Source: DATAOG01 sp963753685
GTDB lineage: Bacteria > Pseudomonadota > Alphaproteobacteria > Geminicoccales > Geminicoccaceae
DNA length: 64,000 nucleotides
Reading direction: 5' to 3'
NCBI GenBank assembly: GCA_963753685.1
Contig: CAVWDE010000001.1
Coordinates: 62,001-126,000 of the forward strand
The translations under genes were made by a program, and so were the position numbers. The notes beneath the pieces were generated by a model. It was not told where the DNA came from, made no database searches, and saw only the letters and a program-made list of their open reading frames with translations. Positions 1 to 9,097 of this stretch are shown piece after piece; the first letter of the stretch is position 1; each line of letters begins with the position of its first letter.

Positions 1-528
1 GGCGCTCTGCCGGGTGCGCTTGGCCTTGGCCAGGCGCCGGAGGATCATGGTCCGCTTGAGCGCCGAGAGGTGATCCACGAACAGGACGCCGTTCAGGTGG
101 TCGATCTCGTGCTGCAGGCAGCGGGCGAGCAGGCCCTCGGCGGCGATCTCCTGGGTCTCGCCGCGGCGGTCGAGGTGGCGCACGCGGACCTGGTCGGCGC
201 GGGCGACCTCGCCGAACTGCTTGGGCAGGCTGAGGCAGCCCTCCTCGGCGACGGTCACGCTCTCGGAATGCCAGACCAGCTCGGGATTGATCACGAACCG
301 CGGCGCCCGCTGACCCTCCTCGCCGAGGTCGATCACGAACGCCCGCTTGAGCACGCCGACCTGGGGTGCGGCGAGGCCGATCCCCGGCGCGGCGTACATG
401 GTCTCGAGCATGGCATCGAGCAGGCGCAGCAGATCGGCGTCGACCCGATCGACCGGCGCGCAGACCGTGGTCAAGCGCCGATCGGGCGCCTCCAGAATCT
501 CGAGCGGGGCCATCTTGGTCGGTGTCAT
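1..528 (-). CDS. def: Peptide deformylase (3' end beyond window)
   Basis: Removes the formyl group from the N-terminal methionine of nascent proteins; cytoplasmic metalloenzyme. All three family motifs are visible: GIGLAAPQVG (motif 1), EEGCLSLP (motif 2, metal-ligand Cys) and HEIDHLNG (motif 3, two His ligands and catalytic Glu). The start ATG at 528 gives MTPTKMAPLEILE; a second in-frame ATG at 513 would remove five residues. 176 codons are in the window with no stop, so only the extreme C-terminus is missing. It is the last visible gene of the dnaX-ybaB-recR-def series, about 40 bases after recR. The downstream neighbour (often fmt) is outside the window. Confidence 0.93.
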   Translation of the reverse strand, partial: MTPTKMAPLEILEAPDRRLTTVCAPVDRVDADLLRLLDAMLETMYAAPGIGLAAPQVGVLKRAFVIDLGEEGQRAPRFVINPELVWHSESVTVAEEGCLSLPKQFGEVARADQVRVRHLDRRGETQEIAAEGLLARCLQHEIDHLNGVLFVDHLSALKRTMILRRLAKAKRTRQSA

Positions 529-568
529 GGTCCGGGCGCCCGACACCTAGGAACTCGGCGACCCCCGG

Positions 569-1186
569 TCAAGCGCGATCGGCGGTGCCGTCCCGGATCG
601 GCCGGCGCGCCTTGAGCGCGGCGCCGAGCGTGCCATCGTCGAGGTAGTTGAGCTCGCCGCCGATCGGTACGCCATGGGCAAGGCGCGTGACCATGGGACC
701 ACTCGTCGCCAAGCGCTCGGCGATGTAGTGCGCGGTCGTCTGGCCGTCGACCGTGGCGCTGGTCGCAAGGATCACCTCGGTGATCCGTTCGCCCTCGATC
801 CGGCGCAGCAGGCGGTCGATGCCGAGGTCCTCGGGCCCGAGCCCGTCGAGCGCCGAAAGGGTGCCGCCGAGCACGTGATAGCGGCCCTTGAACACGCCGG
901 AGCGCTCCAGCGCCCAGAGATCGTCGACCGCCTCGACCACGCAGATCAGGCCGCCATCACGCTCGGCATCGGCGCAGATCCAGCACGGCTCGGCGGCATC
1001 GAGATTGCCGCAGACCGGGCATTGGCGGACCTCCCGGGCGGCGGTGCCGAGCGCCAGGGCCAAGCGCTGCATCAGCGTCTCGCGCTGCTTCAGAAGGTGC
1101 AGCGCAGCCCGCCTCGCCGAACGTGGCCCGAGGCCCGGCAGCTTGGCCAGCAACTGGATCAGGTCCTCGAGCGGGCGCGCGACCAT
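569..1186 (-). CDS. recR: Recombination mediator RecR
   Basis: RecR acts with RecF/RecO to load RecA onto gapped DNA in the cytoplasm. The 205-residue product has the usual family length. It starts with a helix-hairpin-helix region (LLAKLPGLGPRSARRAALHLL), then a four-cysteine zinc finger (CPVCGNLDAAEPCWIC), then a Toprim domain containing ICVVEAVDDLWALE and the GGTLSALDGLGPEDL region. The start is MVARPLEDL. It lies 31 bases after ybaB and 40 before def on the same strand, matching the conserved dnaX-ybaB-recR order and suggesting co-transcription. Confidence 0.95.
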   Translation of the reverse strand: MVARPLEDLIQLLAKLPGLGPRSARRAALHLLKQRETLMQRLALALGTAAREVRQCPVCGNLDAAEPCWICADAERDGGLICVVEAVDDLWALERSGVFKGRYHVLGGTLSALDGLGPEDLGIDRLLRRIEGERITEVILATSATVDGQTTAHYIAERLATSGPMVTRLAHGVPIGGELNYLDDGTLGAALKARRPIRDGTADRA

Positions 1187-1217
1187 CGGTGCGTTCGGGG
1201 GGCTGCAGCGGCTCGGA

Positions 1218-1541
1218 TCAGAACGGCAGCTTGAGCCCGGGCGGCAGATTCATGCCGCCGGTGAGCTTGCTCATCTCGTCCTGGACATGCGCCTCGACCT
1301 TGGCCTTGGCATCGTTGAAGGCCGCGACCACCAGGTCTTCGAGGATCTCGATCTCCGCGGGGTCGACCAGGCTCGGGTCGATCTTGATGCCGCGCATCTC
1401 GCCCTTACCGTTCAGGGTCACGGTGACCATGCCGCCGCCGGCCGCCCCGGCCATCTCGATGGCATCCAGCTTGGCCTGCATCTCGGCCATCCGGCTCTGC
1501 AGCTTCTGGGCTTCCTTGAGCATGTTGCCGAGGTTCTTCAT
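1218..1541 (-). CDS. YbaB/EbfC family nucleoid-associated protein
   Basis: Small DNA-binding protein of 107 residues, a typical length for the YbaB/EbfC family, which forms dimers and binds DNA around the nucleoid. Recognisable features are the N-terminal helix MKNLGNMLKEAQKLQSRM, the central VTVTLNGKGEMRGIKIDPSL strand segment, and the C-terminal EDLVVAAFNDAKAKVEAH helix. A ggagcg sequence lies just before the ATG. Its place between dnaX and recR is the conserved bacterial arrangement and supports the assignment. Exact function in this organism cannot be read from sequence. Confidence 0.93.
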   Translation of the reverse strand: MKNLGNMLKEAQKLQSRMAEMQAKLDAIEMAGAAGGGMVTVTLNGKGEMRGIKIDPSLVDPAEIEILEDLVVAAFNDAKAKVEAHVQDEMSKLTGGMNLPPGLKLPF

Positions 1542-1574
1542 GGTCGCTCCGATAGGGGGCTCAGGTGGGTCGTG

Positions 1575-3278
1575 TCAGCCCGCGGCCGATCGCACGTCGA
1601 CGATCCTGGCCCCGGGAAAGCTCTCGAGGACCGGTCTGACGCGCGGGTCGCGGGCGAGTGCGTCGATCCGCTCGCGTTTGGCGGCCGCCGCCTGCTCGGC
1701 CAGCGTCGGCGCCGCGGGCGCCGCGTCCGTGCCGACGCTCACCAGCCAGGGCCGGCCGGTCCAGCGGCCGAGCGCCGCGGCGACCCGGCCGGACAGACCG
1801 GCGGGCGTGCCGGCGCCGAGCCGGAGCTCGATCCGGCCGGGCTCGAAATGCACCAGATGCGCCGCCTGGTAGAGCCAGCCGTGCAACATCGGCTCGCCGC
1901 AGCGCCGGAACAGATCGACCGCCTCGGCGAACGACGCCGGCTGGGCGCGCTCCGGCTCGGGCGTCTCGAACGGTGCCGGCGCTGGCTCGGCGATTGCGAG
2001 CGCCATCGTGCCGGCAGCGGCCGGGCGCGTCGCGCGGGCCAGCGGCGCAAACGCGTCCTGGCCCGGAGTCAGCTGGCGCGCGAGCTCGGCGGGCGGCGGC
2101 AGATCGGCGACGTAGGCGAGGCGCACCAGCACCATCTCGGCGGCCAGCAGGGGGCTCGGCGCCTGGCGGACGTCGTCCAGGCCCTTGAGCAGCATCTGCC
2201 AGTTGCGGGCCAGCACCGGCACGCTCAGACGCTCTGCCAGGGCACGGCCGCGCTCGGCGTCGGCCGCCGCCACTCCGAACGCCTCGGCTGCCTCGGGCGC
2301 GACCTTGATCCGGGTCAGCCAGTGGCTGATCTCGAGCAGATCCTGCAGGACCGCCTCGGGCGCGGTGCCGAGGTCGTAGAGCTCGCCAAGCCCATCGAGC
2401 GCGCCCCTGAGGTCGCCCTGCACGAGCCGCTCGAACAGCTCCAGCACCCGGCCACGATCGGCCAGACCGAGCATGTCCTGGACCTGCACCGCCGCGATCG
2501 GCGTGTCGCTGCCCTCGCCGTGCAGCGCGATCGCCTGATCGAGCAGCGACAGGCCGTCGCGGACCGAGCCCTCGGCGGCGCGCACCAGCAGGGTGAGCGC
2601 GCCCGGCTCGATCCTGACCCGCTCCTTGGCCGCGATCTCGGCCAGGTGCTGGCGCAGGCGCTCGCCCTCGACCCGGCGCAGATCGAAGCGCTGGCAGCGC
2701 GAGAGCACGGTCACCGGAACCTTGCGCACCTCGGTCGTGGCGAAGATGAAGATGGTCTGCGGCGGCGGTTCCTCGAGCGTCTTGAGCAGGCCGTTGAAGG
2801 CCTTCTCCGACAGCATGTGGACCTCGTCGACGATGTAGACCTTGTAGCGCGCCGTGGTCGGGGCGTAGCGCACGCTGTCGACCAGCTCGCGCACGTCGTC
2901 GATGCCGGTGCGGGTCGCGGCGTCCATCTCGAGCACGTCGATATGCCGGCCCTCGGCGATCGCGACGCACTGCGCGCAGACGCCGCAGGGCTCGGGCGTC
3001 GGCTGCCCCTGGCCATCGGGACCGACGCAGTTGAGCGCGCGGGCGATGATCCGGGCGGTGGTGGTCTTGCCGACCCCGCGGATGCCGGTCAGCAGGAAGG
3101 CGTGCGCGATCCGGCCGGTGCGGAGCGCATTGGTCAAGGTCCGGACCAGCGCCGCCTGGCCGATCAGCTCGGACAGGCGCTGCGGCCGATAGGTGCGGGC
3201 GAGCACCCGGTACGGGTCGGTGCGCTGACCGCCAGGATCGCGGAGGCGGGTGGCTGGTTCGGTGGCGCTGTCGGGCAT
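1575..3278 (-). CDS. dnaX: DNA polymerase III subunit gamma/tau
   Basis: Clamp-loader ATPase of the replisome. Residues about 20-380 hold the AAA+ core: Walker A in GIRGVGKTTTARIIA, a zinc module with CGVCAQC, Walker B YIVDEVHMLS, and the sensor/arginine-finger segment TVLSRCQRFDLRRVEGERL. A low-complexity linker and tau-like C-terminal domain follow. The start was placed at the ATG at 3278 (MPDSATEPATRL) because longer in-frame extensions would run into the SRP RNA gene just upstream. That gives 567 residues, typical for alphaproteobacteria. No slippery A/T run for programmed frameshifting to a short gamma form was noticed. Confidence 0.94.
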   Translation of the reverse strand: MPDSATEPATRLRDPGGQRTDPYRVLARTYRPQRLSELIGQAALVRTLTNALRTGRIAHAFLLTGIRGVGKTTTARIIARALNCVGPDGQGQPTPEPCGVCAQCVAIAEGRHIDVLEMDAATRTGIDDVRELVDSVRYAPTTARYKVYIVDEVHMLSEKAFNGLLKTLEEPPPQTIFIFATTEVRKVPVTVLSRCQRFDLRRVEGERLRQHLAEIAAKERVRIEPGALTLLVRAAEGSVRDGLSLLDQAIALHGEGSDTPIAAVQVQDMLGLADRGRVLELFERLVQGDLRGALDGLGELYDLGTAPEAVLQDLLEISHWLTRIKVAPEAAEAFGVAAADAERGRALAERLSVPVLARNWQMLLKGLDDVRQAPSPLLAAEMVLVRLAYVADLPPPAELARQLTPGQDAFAPLARATRPAAAGTMALAIAEPAPAPFETPEPERAQPASFAEAVDLFRRCGEPMLHGWLYQAAHLVHFEPGRIELRLGAGTPAGLSGRVAAALGRWTGRPWLVSVGTDAAPAAPTLAEQAAAAKRERIDALARDPRVRPVLESFPGARIVDVRSAAG

Positions 3279-3319
3279 CGGACCTGGCTCCGGCGACGGG
3301 TCCGGAGTGAGACGGGCTA

Positions 3320-3416
3320 AGGGAGCTGGCACTGCGACCCGGCCCGAGCTCGTTACGGCTGCTTCCTTCCGGACCTGACCGGGTTGGCGAGTGGACCGTC
3401 CGCCGCCAGCTCCCCG
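3320..3416 (-). ncRNA. ffs: Signal recognition particle RNA, small (4.5S) type
   Basis: The minus strand carries the nearly invariant SRP domain IV core GGTCAGGTCCGGAAGGAAGC (inside 3361-3380), which binds Ffh. The ends pair perfectly: gggagctggc at 3321-3330 with gccagctccc at 3405-3414, closing a roughly 95-nt hairpin as expected for the bacterial 4.5S RNA. It lies immediately upstream of dnaX on the same strand, an arrangement common in alphaproteobacteria. The exact ends are inferred from the terminal helix. Confidence 0.95.
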
Positions 3417-3421
3417 AGGCC

Positions 3422-3450
3422 AATATCGGGCTTTCCCCGACCGAGTGCAA
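3422..3450 (-). promoter_or_regulatory. Probable sigma70-type promoter of ffs/dnaX
   Basis: On the minus strand TTGCAC (plus 3445-3450) and GATATT (plus 3422-3427) are separated by exactly 17 bases. The -10 element ends about six bases before the inferred 5' end of the SRP RNA, the geometry expected for a housekeeping promoter. Seen by eye only; no transcript data. Confidence 0.6.
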
Positions 3451-3573
3451 GGCGCCAGCGCGAGCCCATCGCAGGCGGGTGCAAGCCCGGTGCAGTCCCG
3501 GCGCGCGCCTGCACAAGCCGTTGGTCGTGCTCCTGCCTTGGCGTAGTGTGGGGCCCCGAACCGAGGAGCGTCC

Positions 3574-4488
3574 ATGGCTCGCCTGTCCAATCCGCCGCCG
3601 CATCGCTACAGCGGTGCGGGCTTCGATCGTGCCGCCCATCGCCGGCTGGATGCCGCCTGGCTCGGCGAGCGCCGGGCCGATACCGGAACGCGGGTGATCC
3701 TGATGTCGGGCCTCGAGGTGCTGGTGAGTGCCAGCGACGAGCCGGCGACCCTGCTTGTGACCGTGGCCGAGCTCGGCGGGCCCCTGCCAGAGGAGGCGGT
3801 CTTCCTCGGTGAGCACGAAGGTGCGGGCTTGTTCGCGGCCGATCTCGGACGGGTCGCCCCGGCGGGCGGCCGGTTCGTCGAGGTGCGCGCGGTCGGCGCC
3901 CGGCTGCCGTCGCGGGAGGCCGGCTGGCTCGCCTACGCCCGGGCGCTCGCCCACTGGCACAGCCGGCATCGTTTCTGCGGCGTCTGCGGCGGGCCGACGG
4001 TCACCGATCAGGGCGGGCACGTCCGGCGCTGCCAGAGCTGCGGCGCGCAGCATTTCCCGCGCAGCGATCCGGCGGTGATCGTGCTCGTGACCCATCGCCA
4101 TCCCCAGCTGGGCGAGCGCTGCCTGCTCGGGCGCTCGGCGCGCTTTCCGGCCGGCATGTACTCGACGCTTGCGGGCTTCGTCGAGCCCGGCGAAGCCCTC
4201 GAGGAGACGGTCCGCCGCGAGATCTACGAGGAGGCGGGCATCGAGCTGTCCAACGTGCATTACCGCTCGTCGCAGCCCTGGCCGTTTCCGGCGTCCCTGA
4301 TGCTCGGCTTTCGCGCGACCGCCAGGAGTGACCAGCTGCGGATCGATGCCGAGGAGCTGGTCGATGCCGGCTGGTACACGCGCGCGCAGCTGATCGATCC
4401 CGAGCGCCGGCCGGTCCAGCTGCCCAACCCGGACTCGATCGCCCGCCATCTGATCGAGGACTGGCTGTTCGAGGTGCCGGCGGACTGA
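3574..4488 (+). CDS. nudC: NAD+/NADH diphosphatase (Nudix, NudC type)
   Basis: Hydrolyses NADH/NAD+ (and, in characterised relatives, NAD-capped RNA) to mononucleotides. The 304-residue protein has the NudC order: a divergent N-terminal domain, a zinc ribbon (CGVCGGPT ... CQSCG, about residues 137-159), and a Nudix box, GFVEPGEALEETVRREIYEEAGI. Downstream is the diagnostic SQPWPFPASLM motif that separates NADH pyrophosphatases from other Nudix enzymes. Starts at ATG 3574 after gaggagcg. It is transcribed divergently from ffs/dnaX and stands alone. Confidence 0.94.
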   Translation: MARLSNPPPHRYSGAGFDRAAHRRLDAAWLGERRADTGTRVILMSGLEVLVSASDEPATLLVTVAELGGPLPEEAVFLGEHEGAGLFAADLGRVAPAGGRFVEVRAVGARLPSREAGWLAYARALAHWHSRHRFCGVCGGPTVTDQGGHVRRCQSCGAQHFPRSDPAVIVLVTHRHPQLGERCLLGRSARFPAGMYSTLAGFVEPGEALEETVRREIYEEAGIELSNVHYRSSQPWPFPASLMLGFRATARSDQLRIDAEELVDAGWYTRAQLIDPERRPVQLPNPDSIARHLIEDWLFEVPAD

Positions 4489-4518
4489 AGCGGCCCGCCC
4501 GTCAGCGCCACCCGCCGG

Positions 4519-4944
4519 TCACGGCGGTGGATCCAGGACCATCTGCAGGCGGCCGGCTGCGATGCGGGCGAATCGGATCAGCAGCGCCTTGCGCCGGGCG
4601 GCGCCGAGCGCGCGCAGCGGCGCTTCGCGCAGGATCTCGCCGGCGCAGCGGTCGGCCCGGAACAGACCCTCGTCGGGCGGCAGGAGGTCGAGCGGGAAGC
4701 CCTCCGCGACCGCGAAGTAGAAGCGATCACAGAAATCCAGATAGTCCCGCCATTTGCGGTCGGCGAGGAAGTCGGCGCGGCTCGCCTTGACCTCGATCAG
4801 GGTGATCAGGCCGGTCCGGTCGAGCGCCACCAGATCGGCGCGGCGACCGTTGGCGAGCGGCACTTCGGTGAGCACCGCCTGATCGGCAGTGCCGAACGCA
4901 CGCGCCACGCCGCGCAGGATGTCGGCCGCCTCGATGGCGATCAT
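4519..4944 (-). CDS. mmcB: MmcB family putative DNA repair nuclease
   Basis: A 141-residue protein matching the alphaproteobacterial MmcB family, tied in Caulobacter to mitomycin C resistance and the SOS response. It has a compact PD-(D/E)xK-like core: RRADLVALDRTG supplies the Asp and TLIEVKASRADFLADRKW the Glu-x-Lys. The downstream DYLDFCDRFYFAVAEGFP segment is also conserved in the family. No clear alphaproteobacterial LexA box (GTTC-N7-GTTC) was found upstream, so SOS control is not supported here. Convergent with nudC. Confidence 0.85.
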   Translation of the reverse strand: MIAIEAADILRGVARAFGTADQAVLTEVPLANGRRADLVALDRTGLITLIEVKASRADFLADRKWRDYLDFCDRFYFAVAEGFPLDLLPPDEGLFRADRCAGEILREAPLRALGAARRKALLIRFARIAAGRLQMVLDPPP

Positions 4945-5087
4945 CGCCGCTGGTACCGTCCCTCCGGATTCAAGGAAAACCTTAACCTCACGCCGGTCAC
5001 AATCGGGCTTGCGCCAAGCGCCGCCGCTCGCCGGCGGGTAGGCAGCCAGATTTTGAGCGAAAGCTCATCCGTGAGCGAGAGAACGAC

Positions 5088-6285
5088 ATGATAGCGCCAG
5101 CGGCTCGGCCTGCGTCCAACGTCACTGCGTCCGCTGAGGCCACTGGCCGGCGCCGCGCCCGACTGCTCCGGGGCGCCGCGCCAGCCGCTGCCGCGGCCGC
5201 CTCAGCACCTCGGCTGTCGATCGCCGACGTCGACGAGCTGCGCAGGAATCACTCGGCCGGCGCTCGTGCCGCGCTCGCCGCCAAGTTCGGCCGACAGTAC
5301 GACAGCCTGGTCGAGGGTGAAACCGGGTCGCTCGCCGAGTTCCGTGCTCCACCTCCTGGTCAAGGATCTGGAGAAGAGCGTGCGCCAGACGCTGGCCGAG
5401 ACGCTGGCGGCGAGCCCCCACCTGCCCCATGACGTCGCGACGCGCCTCGCGCACGATGACATCGACGTCGCCCGCCCGGTGCTCGAGCGCAGTCCCGTGC
5501 TCAGCGAGGAGGATCTGGTCGAGATCGTCCGTACGCACACCATGCAGTATGCGCTTGCGGTCGCCGGGCGCGACCACCTCTCGGAGTATTTGTCCGATAG
5601 CCTCGCCGAGACCGGCGCTGCCGAGGTCGTCGCCCGGCTGATCGGCAACGCGGGTGCCAAGATCTCGCATGAGACCCTGATCCGCATGGCCGAGGACTAC
5701 CGCGACGACCGCGGCGTCCGGGAGCGCCTGGTCCGGCGTCCGGCGCTGCCCTACGAGCTGGTCGACCAGATGGTCGCGGAGATCGGCGAGCGGCTGGAAT
5801 GGGAACTCGTACGCAGGCGGCGGATGACACCAGATCAGGCGCGCCAGCTGATGGCGGCGACCCGCGACCGAGCCACGCTCAACATCGTGGCGCGCGAGCA
5901 TGGCGAACGCACGCTTGAGCGCGAACTGCGCCAGCGGCTGACGGTCGGCGAGCTCGGCCCCGAGGAGCTTTTGATGTTTCTGCGCGACGGCGAGATCAGC
6001 CGGTTCGAGGCCGGCATCGGACTCCTCGCGGACACCGAATTGCGGCGGGTCCGCCAGCTGCTGTACGGCCCCGACCGGCGCGGCCTCGCGGCGCTCGCCG
6101 CTCGGGCGGGCTTCACCACGCCGCACTACGTTGCCGTGCGGATGACCCTCGATCTGGCCGAGCGGGGCGTCAAGGGTTCCGCCGGGCAGTCGCCTTATGG
6201 CGACGACACGATGCGCTTCATCCAAGATCAGTACGAACAGATCAAGGCCGATCCGGTCCTGGTCGGGCGCTGGTTCGGTCAATGA
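5088..6285 (+). pseudogene. DUF2336 domain protein, apparent single-base frameshift
   Basis: Alphaproteobacterial DUF2336 proteins are alpha-helical, repeat-rich cytoplasmic proteins of poorly known function. The first part (ATG 5088) reads LRRNHSAGARAALAAKFGRQ and runs to SLAE in one frame. The conserved continuation VLHLLVKDLEKSVRQTLAET appears in the next frame from about 5344 and runs to a stop at 6285. Dropping one t in the gagttccgtg at 5338-5347 would restore SLAESVLHLLVKDL and a protein of about 398 residues. The rest shows no decay, so a sequencing error or very recent mutation is more likely than an old pseudogene. Confidence 0.75.
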
Positions 6286-6476
6286 CGGCGCGCGGGTTCG
6301 CGGCCCCCTCGATCGCGAACGGGATGCGTCCGCTGTTGCGCGAGCGACACAGCCAGGGGTAGTCTTCGAGGCTCAGCCTCGACCTGCGAGATGGCTGCGC
6401 TTTGCTCCCCATGATCCACATTGCTGTGGGCAAATTAACGCGTCGCGGGATCGCGGCTCCGTGATAGTTTCGTGAC

Positions 6477-7994
6477 ATGAGCACTGACCTGCTGTCCGAA
6501 CCGGATGTCCTGGAGGCACGGGCACCGGCGGGCTTCCGCACCCAGCCCCACAACATCGAGGCCGAGCAGGCGCTGCTCGGCGCGATCCTGATCAGCAACG
6601 AGGCCTATCACCGGGTCGCGGAGTTCCTGCGCCCGGAGCATTTCTACGAGCCGGTCCATGGCCGGATCTTCGACGCGATGAAGCGGCTGATCGAGGGTGG
6701 GAGGCTCGCCGACCATCTGACCCTCAAAGTCGCGTTCGACGAGGACGAGGCGCTCCGGGAGCTGGACGGCGCGCGCTATCTTGCCCGCCTCGCGCGCGCC
6801 GCCGAGACCATCCTGAACGCGGCCGACTACGGGCGCCTGCTGCACGATCTCGGGCTCAAGCGCGGGTTGATTTACGTCGGCGAGGAACTGGTCAACAAGG
6901 CCTACGATCCGAGCCTGCCCGAGAGCGGCCGCGAGCAGATCGAAGCCGCCGAGCAGCAGCTGTTCAAGCTCGCCCAGGAAGGCGAGTTCGAGGGCGGGTT
7001 CCGCGATTTCCCGGCGGTGCTGACCAGCGCCATCACGATGGTCGAGGCGGCTTTCCACAAGGACAGCCGGGTGACCGGCGTGCCGACCGGGCTGATCGAC
7101 CTCGACGAGAAGCTGGGCGGGCTGCAGCCGTCGGATCTGGTGATCCTGGCCGGCCGGCCGAGCATGGGCAAGACCGCGCTTGCGGTCACGATCGCCGCCA
7201 ACGCCGCAGCCAGCAAAGCGGTCGGACCGGAGGCCGAGGGCCTGCCCGCCGGCCGCTATGCGATCGGGCTGTTCTCGCTCGAGATGTCGGCCGAGCAGCT
7301 GGCGATGCGCCTGCTGTCGGCGCAGGCCGAGCTCAGCTCGGACGATCTGCGCCGCGGCAAGCTCAAGGACAGCGACTTCAAGCGGGTGGTCCAGGCCAGT
7401 CAGGAACTGGCGAGCCGCGCGCTCTACATCGACGACACCCCGGCGCTCTCGGTCGCCGCACTCCGCACCCGCGCCCGCCGTCTCAAGCGCCGCCACGGCC
7501 TGTCGGCACTGGTGGTCGACTACCTTCAGCTGGTGCGACCGGTCAACAGCTCCGCCCAGACCAACCGGGTCCAGGAGATCGCCGAGATCACCCAGGGTTT
7601 GAAGGCGATCGCCAAGGAGCTGAACATTCCCGTGCTGGCACTCTCGCAGCTGTCGCGGGCGGTCGAGCAGCGCGAGGACAAGCGGCCGCAGCTCTCGGAT
7701 CTGCGCGAATCCGGGGCGATCGAGCAGGATGCCGATGTGGTCATGTTCGTCTATCGGGACGAGTACTATCTGGAGCGCGCCGAGCCCCAGCCCCGGGCGG
7801 GCCAGAGCGACGACAAATATCAGGAAGAACACCAGAAGTGGATCGAGCGCTACCAGAAGAGCCAGGGCATCGCCGATCTGATGATCGCCAAGCAGCGCAA
7901 CGGCCCGATCGGCTCGATCAAGCTGGCGTTTGACGCCGCCCGCGGCCGGTTCAGCAATTTCGAGTTCCGCGACCTGATCGTGAATGGCCATTGA
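6477..7994 (+). CDS. dnaB: Replicative DNA helicase DnaB
   Basis: Hexameric 5'-3' helicase that unwinds DNA at the replication fork. The 505 residues comprise the N-terminal helical domain (PHNIEAEQALLGAILISNEA), a linker and the RecA-like motor. Walker A is in LAGRPSMGKTALA, Walker B in LVVDYLQLV, and the LSQLSRAVEQREDKRPQLSD region is typical, followed by the arginine-finger region DVVMFVYRDEYY. No intein is present. Its stop codon lies inside the next gene (11-base overlap with alr), so dnaB, alr, mlaE and mlaF probably share a transcript. The upstream gap holds a short inverted repeat gttcgcg/cgcgaac near 6294-6318. Confidence 0.97.
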   Translation: MSTDLLSEPDVLEARAPAGFRTQPHNIEAEQALLGAILISNEAYHRVAEFLRPEHFYEPVHGRIFDAMKRLIEGGRLADHLTLKVAFDEDEALRELDGARYLARLARAAETILNAADYGRLLHDLGLKRGLIYVGEELVNKAYDPSLPESGREQIEAAEQQLFKLAQEGEFEGGFRDFPAVLTSAITMVEAAFHKDSRVTGVPTGLIDLDEKLGGLQPSDLVILAGRPSMGKTALAVTIAANAAASKAVGPEAEGLPAGRYAIGLFSLEMSAEQLAMRLLSAQAELSSDDLRRGKLKDSDFKRVVQASQELASRALYIDDTPALSVAALRTRARRLKRRHGLSALVVDYLQLVRPVNSSAQTNRVQEIAEITQGLKAIAKELNIPVLALSQLSRAVEQREDKRPQLSDLRESGAIEQDADVVMFVYRDEYYLERAEPQPRAGQSDDKYQEEHQKWIERYQKSQGIADLMIAKQRNGPIGSIKLAFDAARGRFSNFEFRDLIVNGH

Positions 7995-9097
7995 CGCGTC
8001 CAGAGCGGTTCTGACGGTCGATCTCGGCGCGCTCGCCGACAACTACCGGCGTTTGCAGCGGGCGGCGCCGGACAGCGAGGTTGCGGCCGTGGTCAAGGCG
8101 AACGGCTATGGCCTGGGCGCGCTCGAGGTCGCAGGCGCGTTGTCCGACGCGGGCTGCCGCAGCTTCTTCGTCGCCCATCTGGACGAGGGACGGGCACTGC
8201 GCGAGCGATTGCCGGCCGCCCCCACCCACGTCCTGAACGGTCTGCCGGCCGGGACCGAGGCGGCCATGGTCGAGGCCGGCCTGATCCCGGTCCTGAACCA
8301 TCCGGGCGAGCTCGCCCGCTGGGCGGGCCAGGCGCGCCGCGTCGGCCGGCCGCTGCCGGCGGCGCTCCAGATCGACACCGGCATGTGCCGGCTGGGCTTC
8401 GCCGATGCCGAGCTCGAGCGGCTCGACGCGAGCCGCGCTGCAAGGCCTCGAGCTGGTTCTGGTGATGAGCCACCTCGCCTGCGCTGAGGAGCCGGACCAC
8501 CCCCTCAACGAGCAGCAGCGCCGGCGCTTCGAGCAGCTTCGAGCCCGCCTGCCGGCAGCCCGCGCGAGCCTCGCCAACTCGTCCGGGATCTTCCTCGGGC
8601 GCCCCTTCCACTTCGACCTCTGCCGGCCGGGCGTGGCGCTCTATGGCGTCAATCCGACGCCGGGGCGCACGAATCCGATGATACCGGTGGTCACCCTCGA
8701 GGCGCCCGTGCTGCAGGTCCATGACGTTGGTGCGCCCGGTACGGTCGGCTATGGCGCGACCTATCCGACCCGCTCCGGGATGCGCATCGCGACCGTTCCG
8801 GTTGGCTATGCCGACGGCTATCCGCGCGCCGCTGGCGGGCGGGCGAGCGCAAAGATTGCGGGTCACGTCGCGCCGCTCGCGGGCCGGGTCTCGATGGATC
8901 TGATCACCCTCGATGTCTCGGCCCTGCCGGCCGATGCGGTCCGTCCCGGCACCATGGTGACGCTGATCGAAGGGCCGGACGGGGTCGACGAGCTGGCCAG
9001 CTCGGCCAATACGATCGGCTACGAGGTGTTGACGCGGCTTGGCAGCCGGTTCGCGCGCAGGTATATCCCGGCCAGACCTCGAGAGACCCGCGCATGA
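7984..9097 (+). pseudogene. alr: Alanine racemase, apparent single-base frameshift
   Basis: PLP enzyme making D-alanine for peptidoglycan. The N-terminal half (from ATG 7984) has the PLP-lysine motif AVVKANGYGLG and continues to GMCRLGFADAELERLDAS in frame 1. The rest (LQGLELVLVMSHLACAEEPD ... GYGATYPTRSGMRIATVPVGYADGYPRA ... GRVSMDLITLDVS) is in the next frame and ends at 9097. It carries the catalytic-Tyr region and the usual C-terminal beta domain. Both halves are well conserved, and one surplus base around 8424-8442 explains the break. As D-alanine supply is normally essential, a consensus error is the simplest explanation. The start overlaps dnaB and the stop overlaps mlaE (ATGA). Confidence 0.8.

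Noticed and set aside
888..3320. Very long open frame antisense to ybaB/dnaX
   Set aside because: High-GC codon bias keeps opposite frames open; the translation is Arg/Gln/His-rich with no domain, while the minus strand has clear dnaX motifs.
4945..5087. LexA/SOS box upstream of mmcB
   Set aside because: The alphaproteobacterial GTTC-N7-GTTC pattern is absent.
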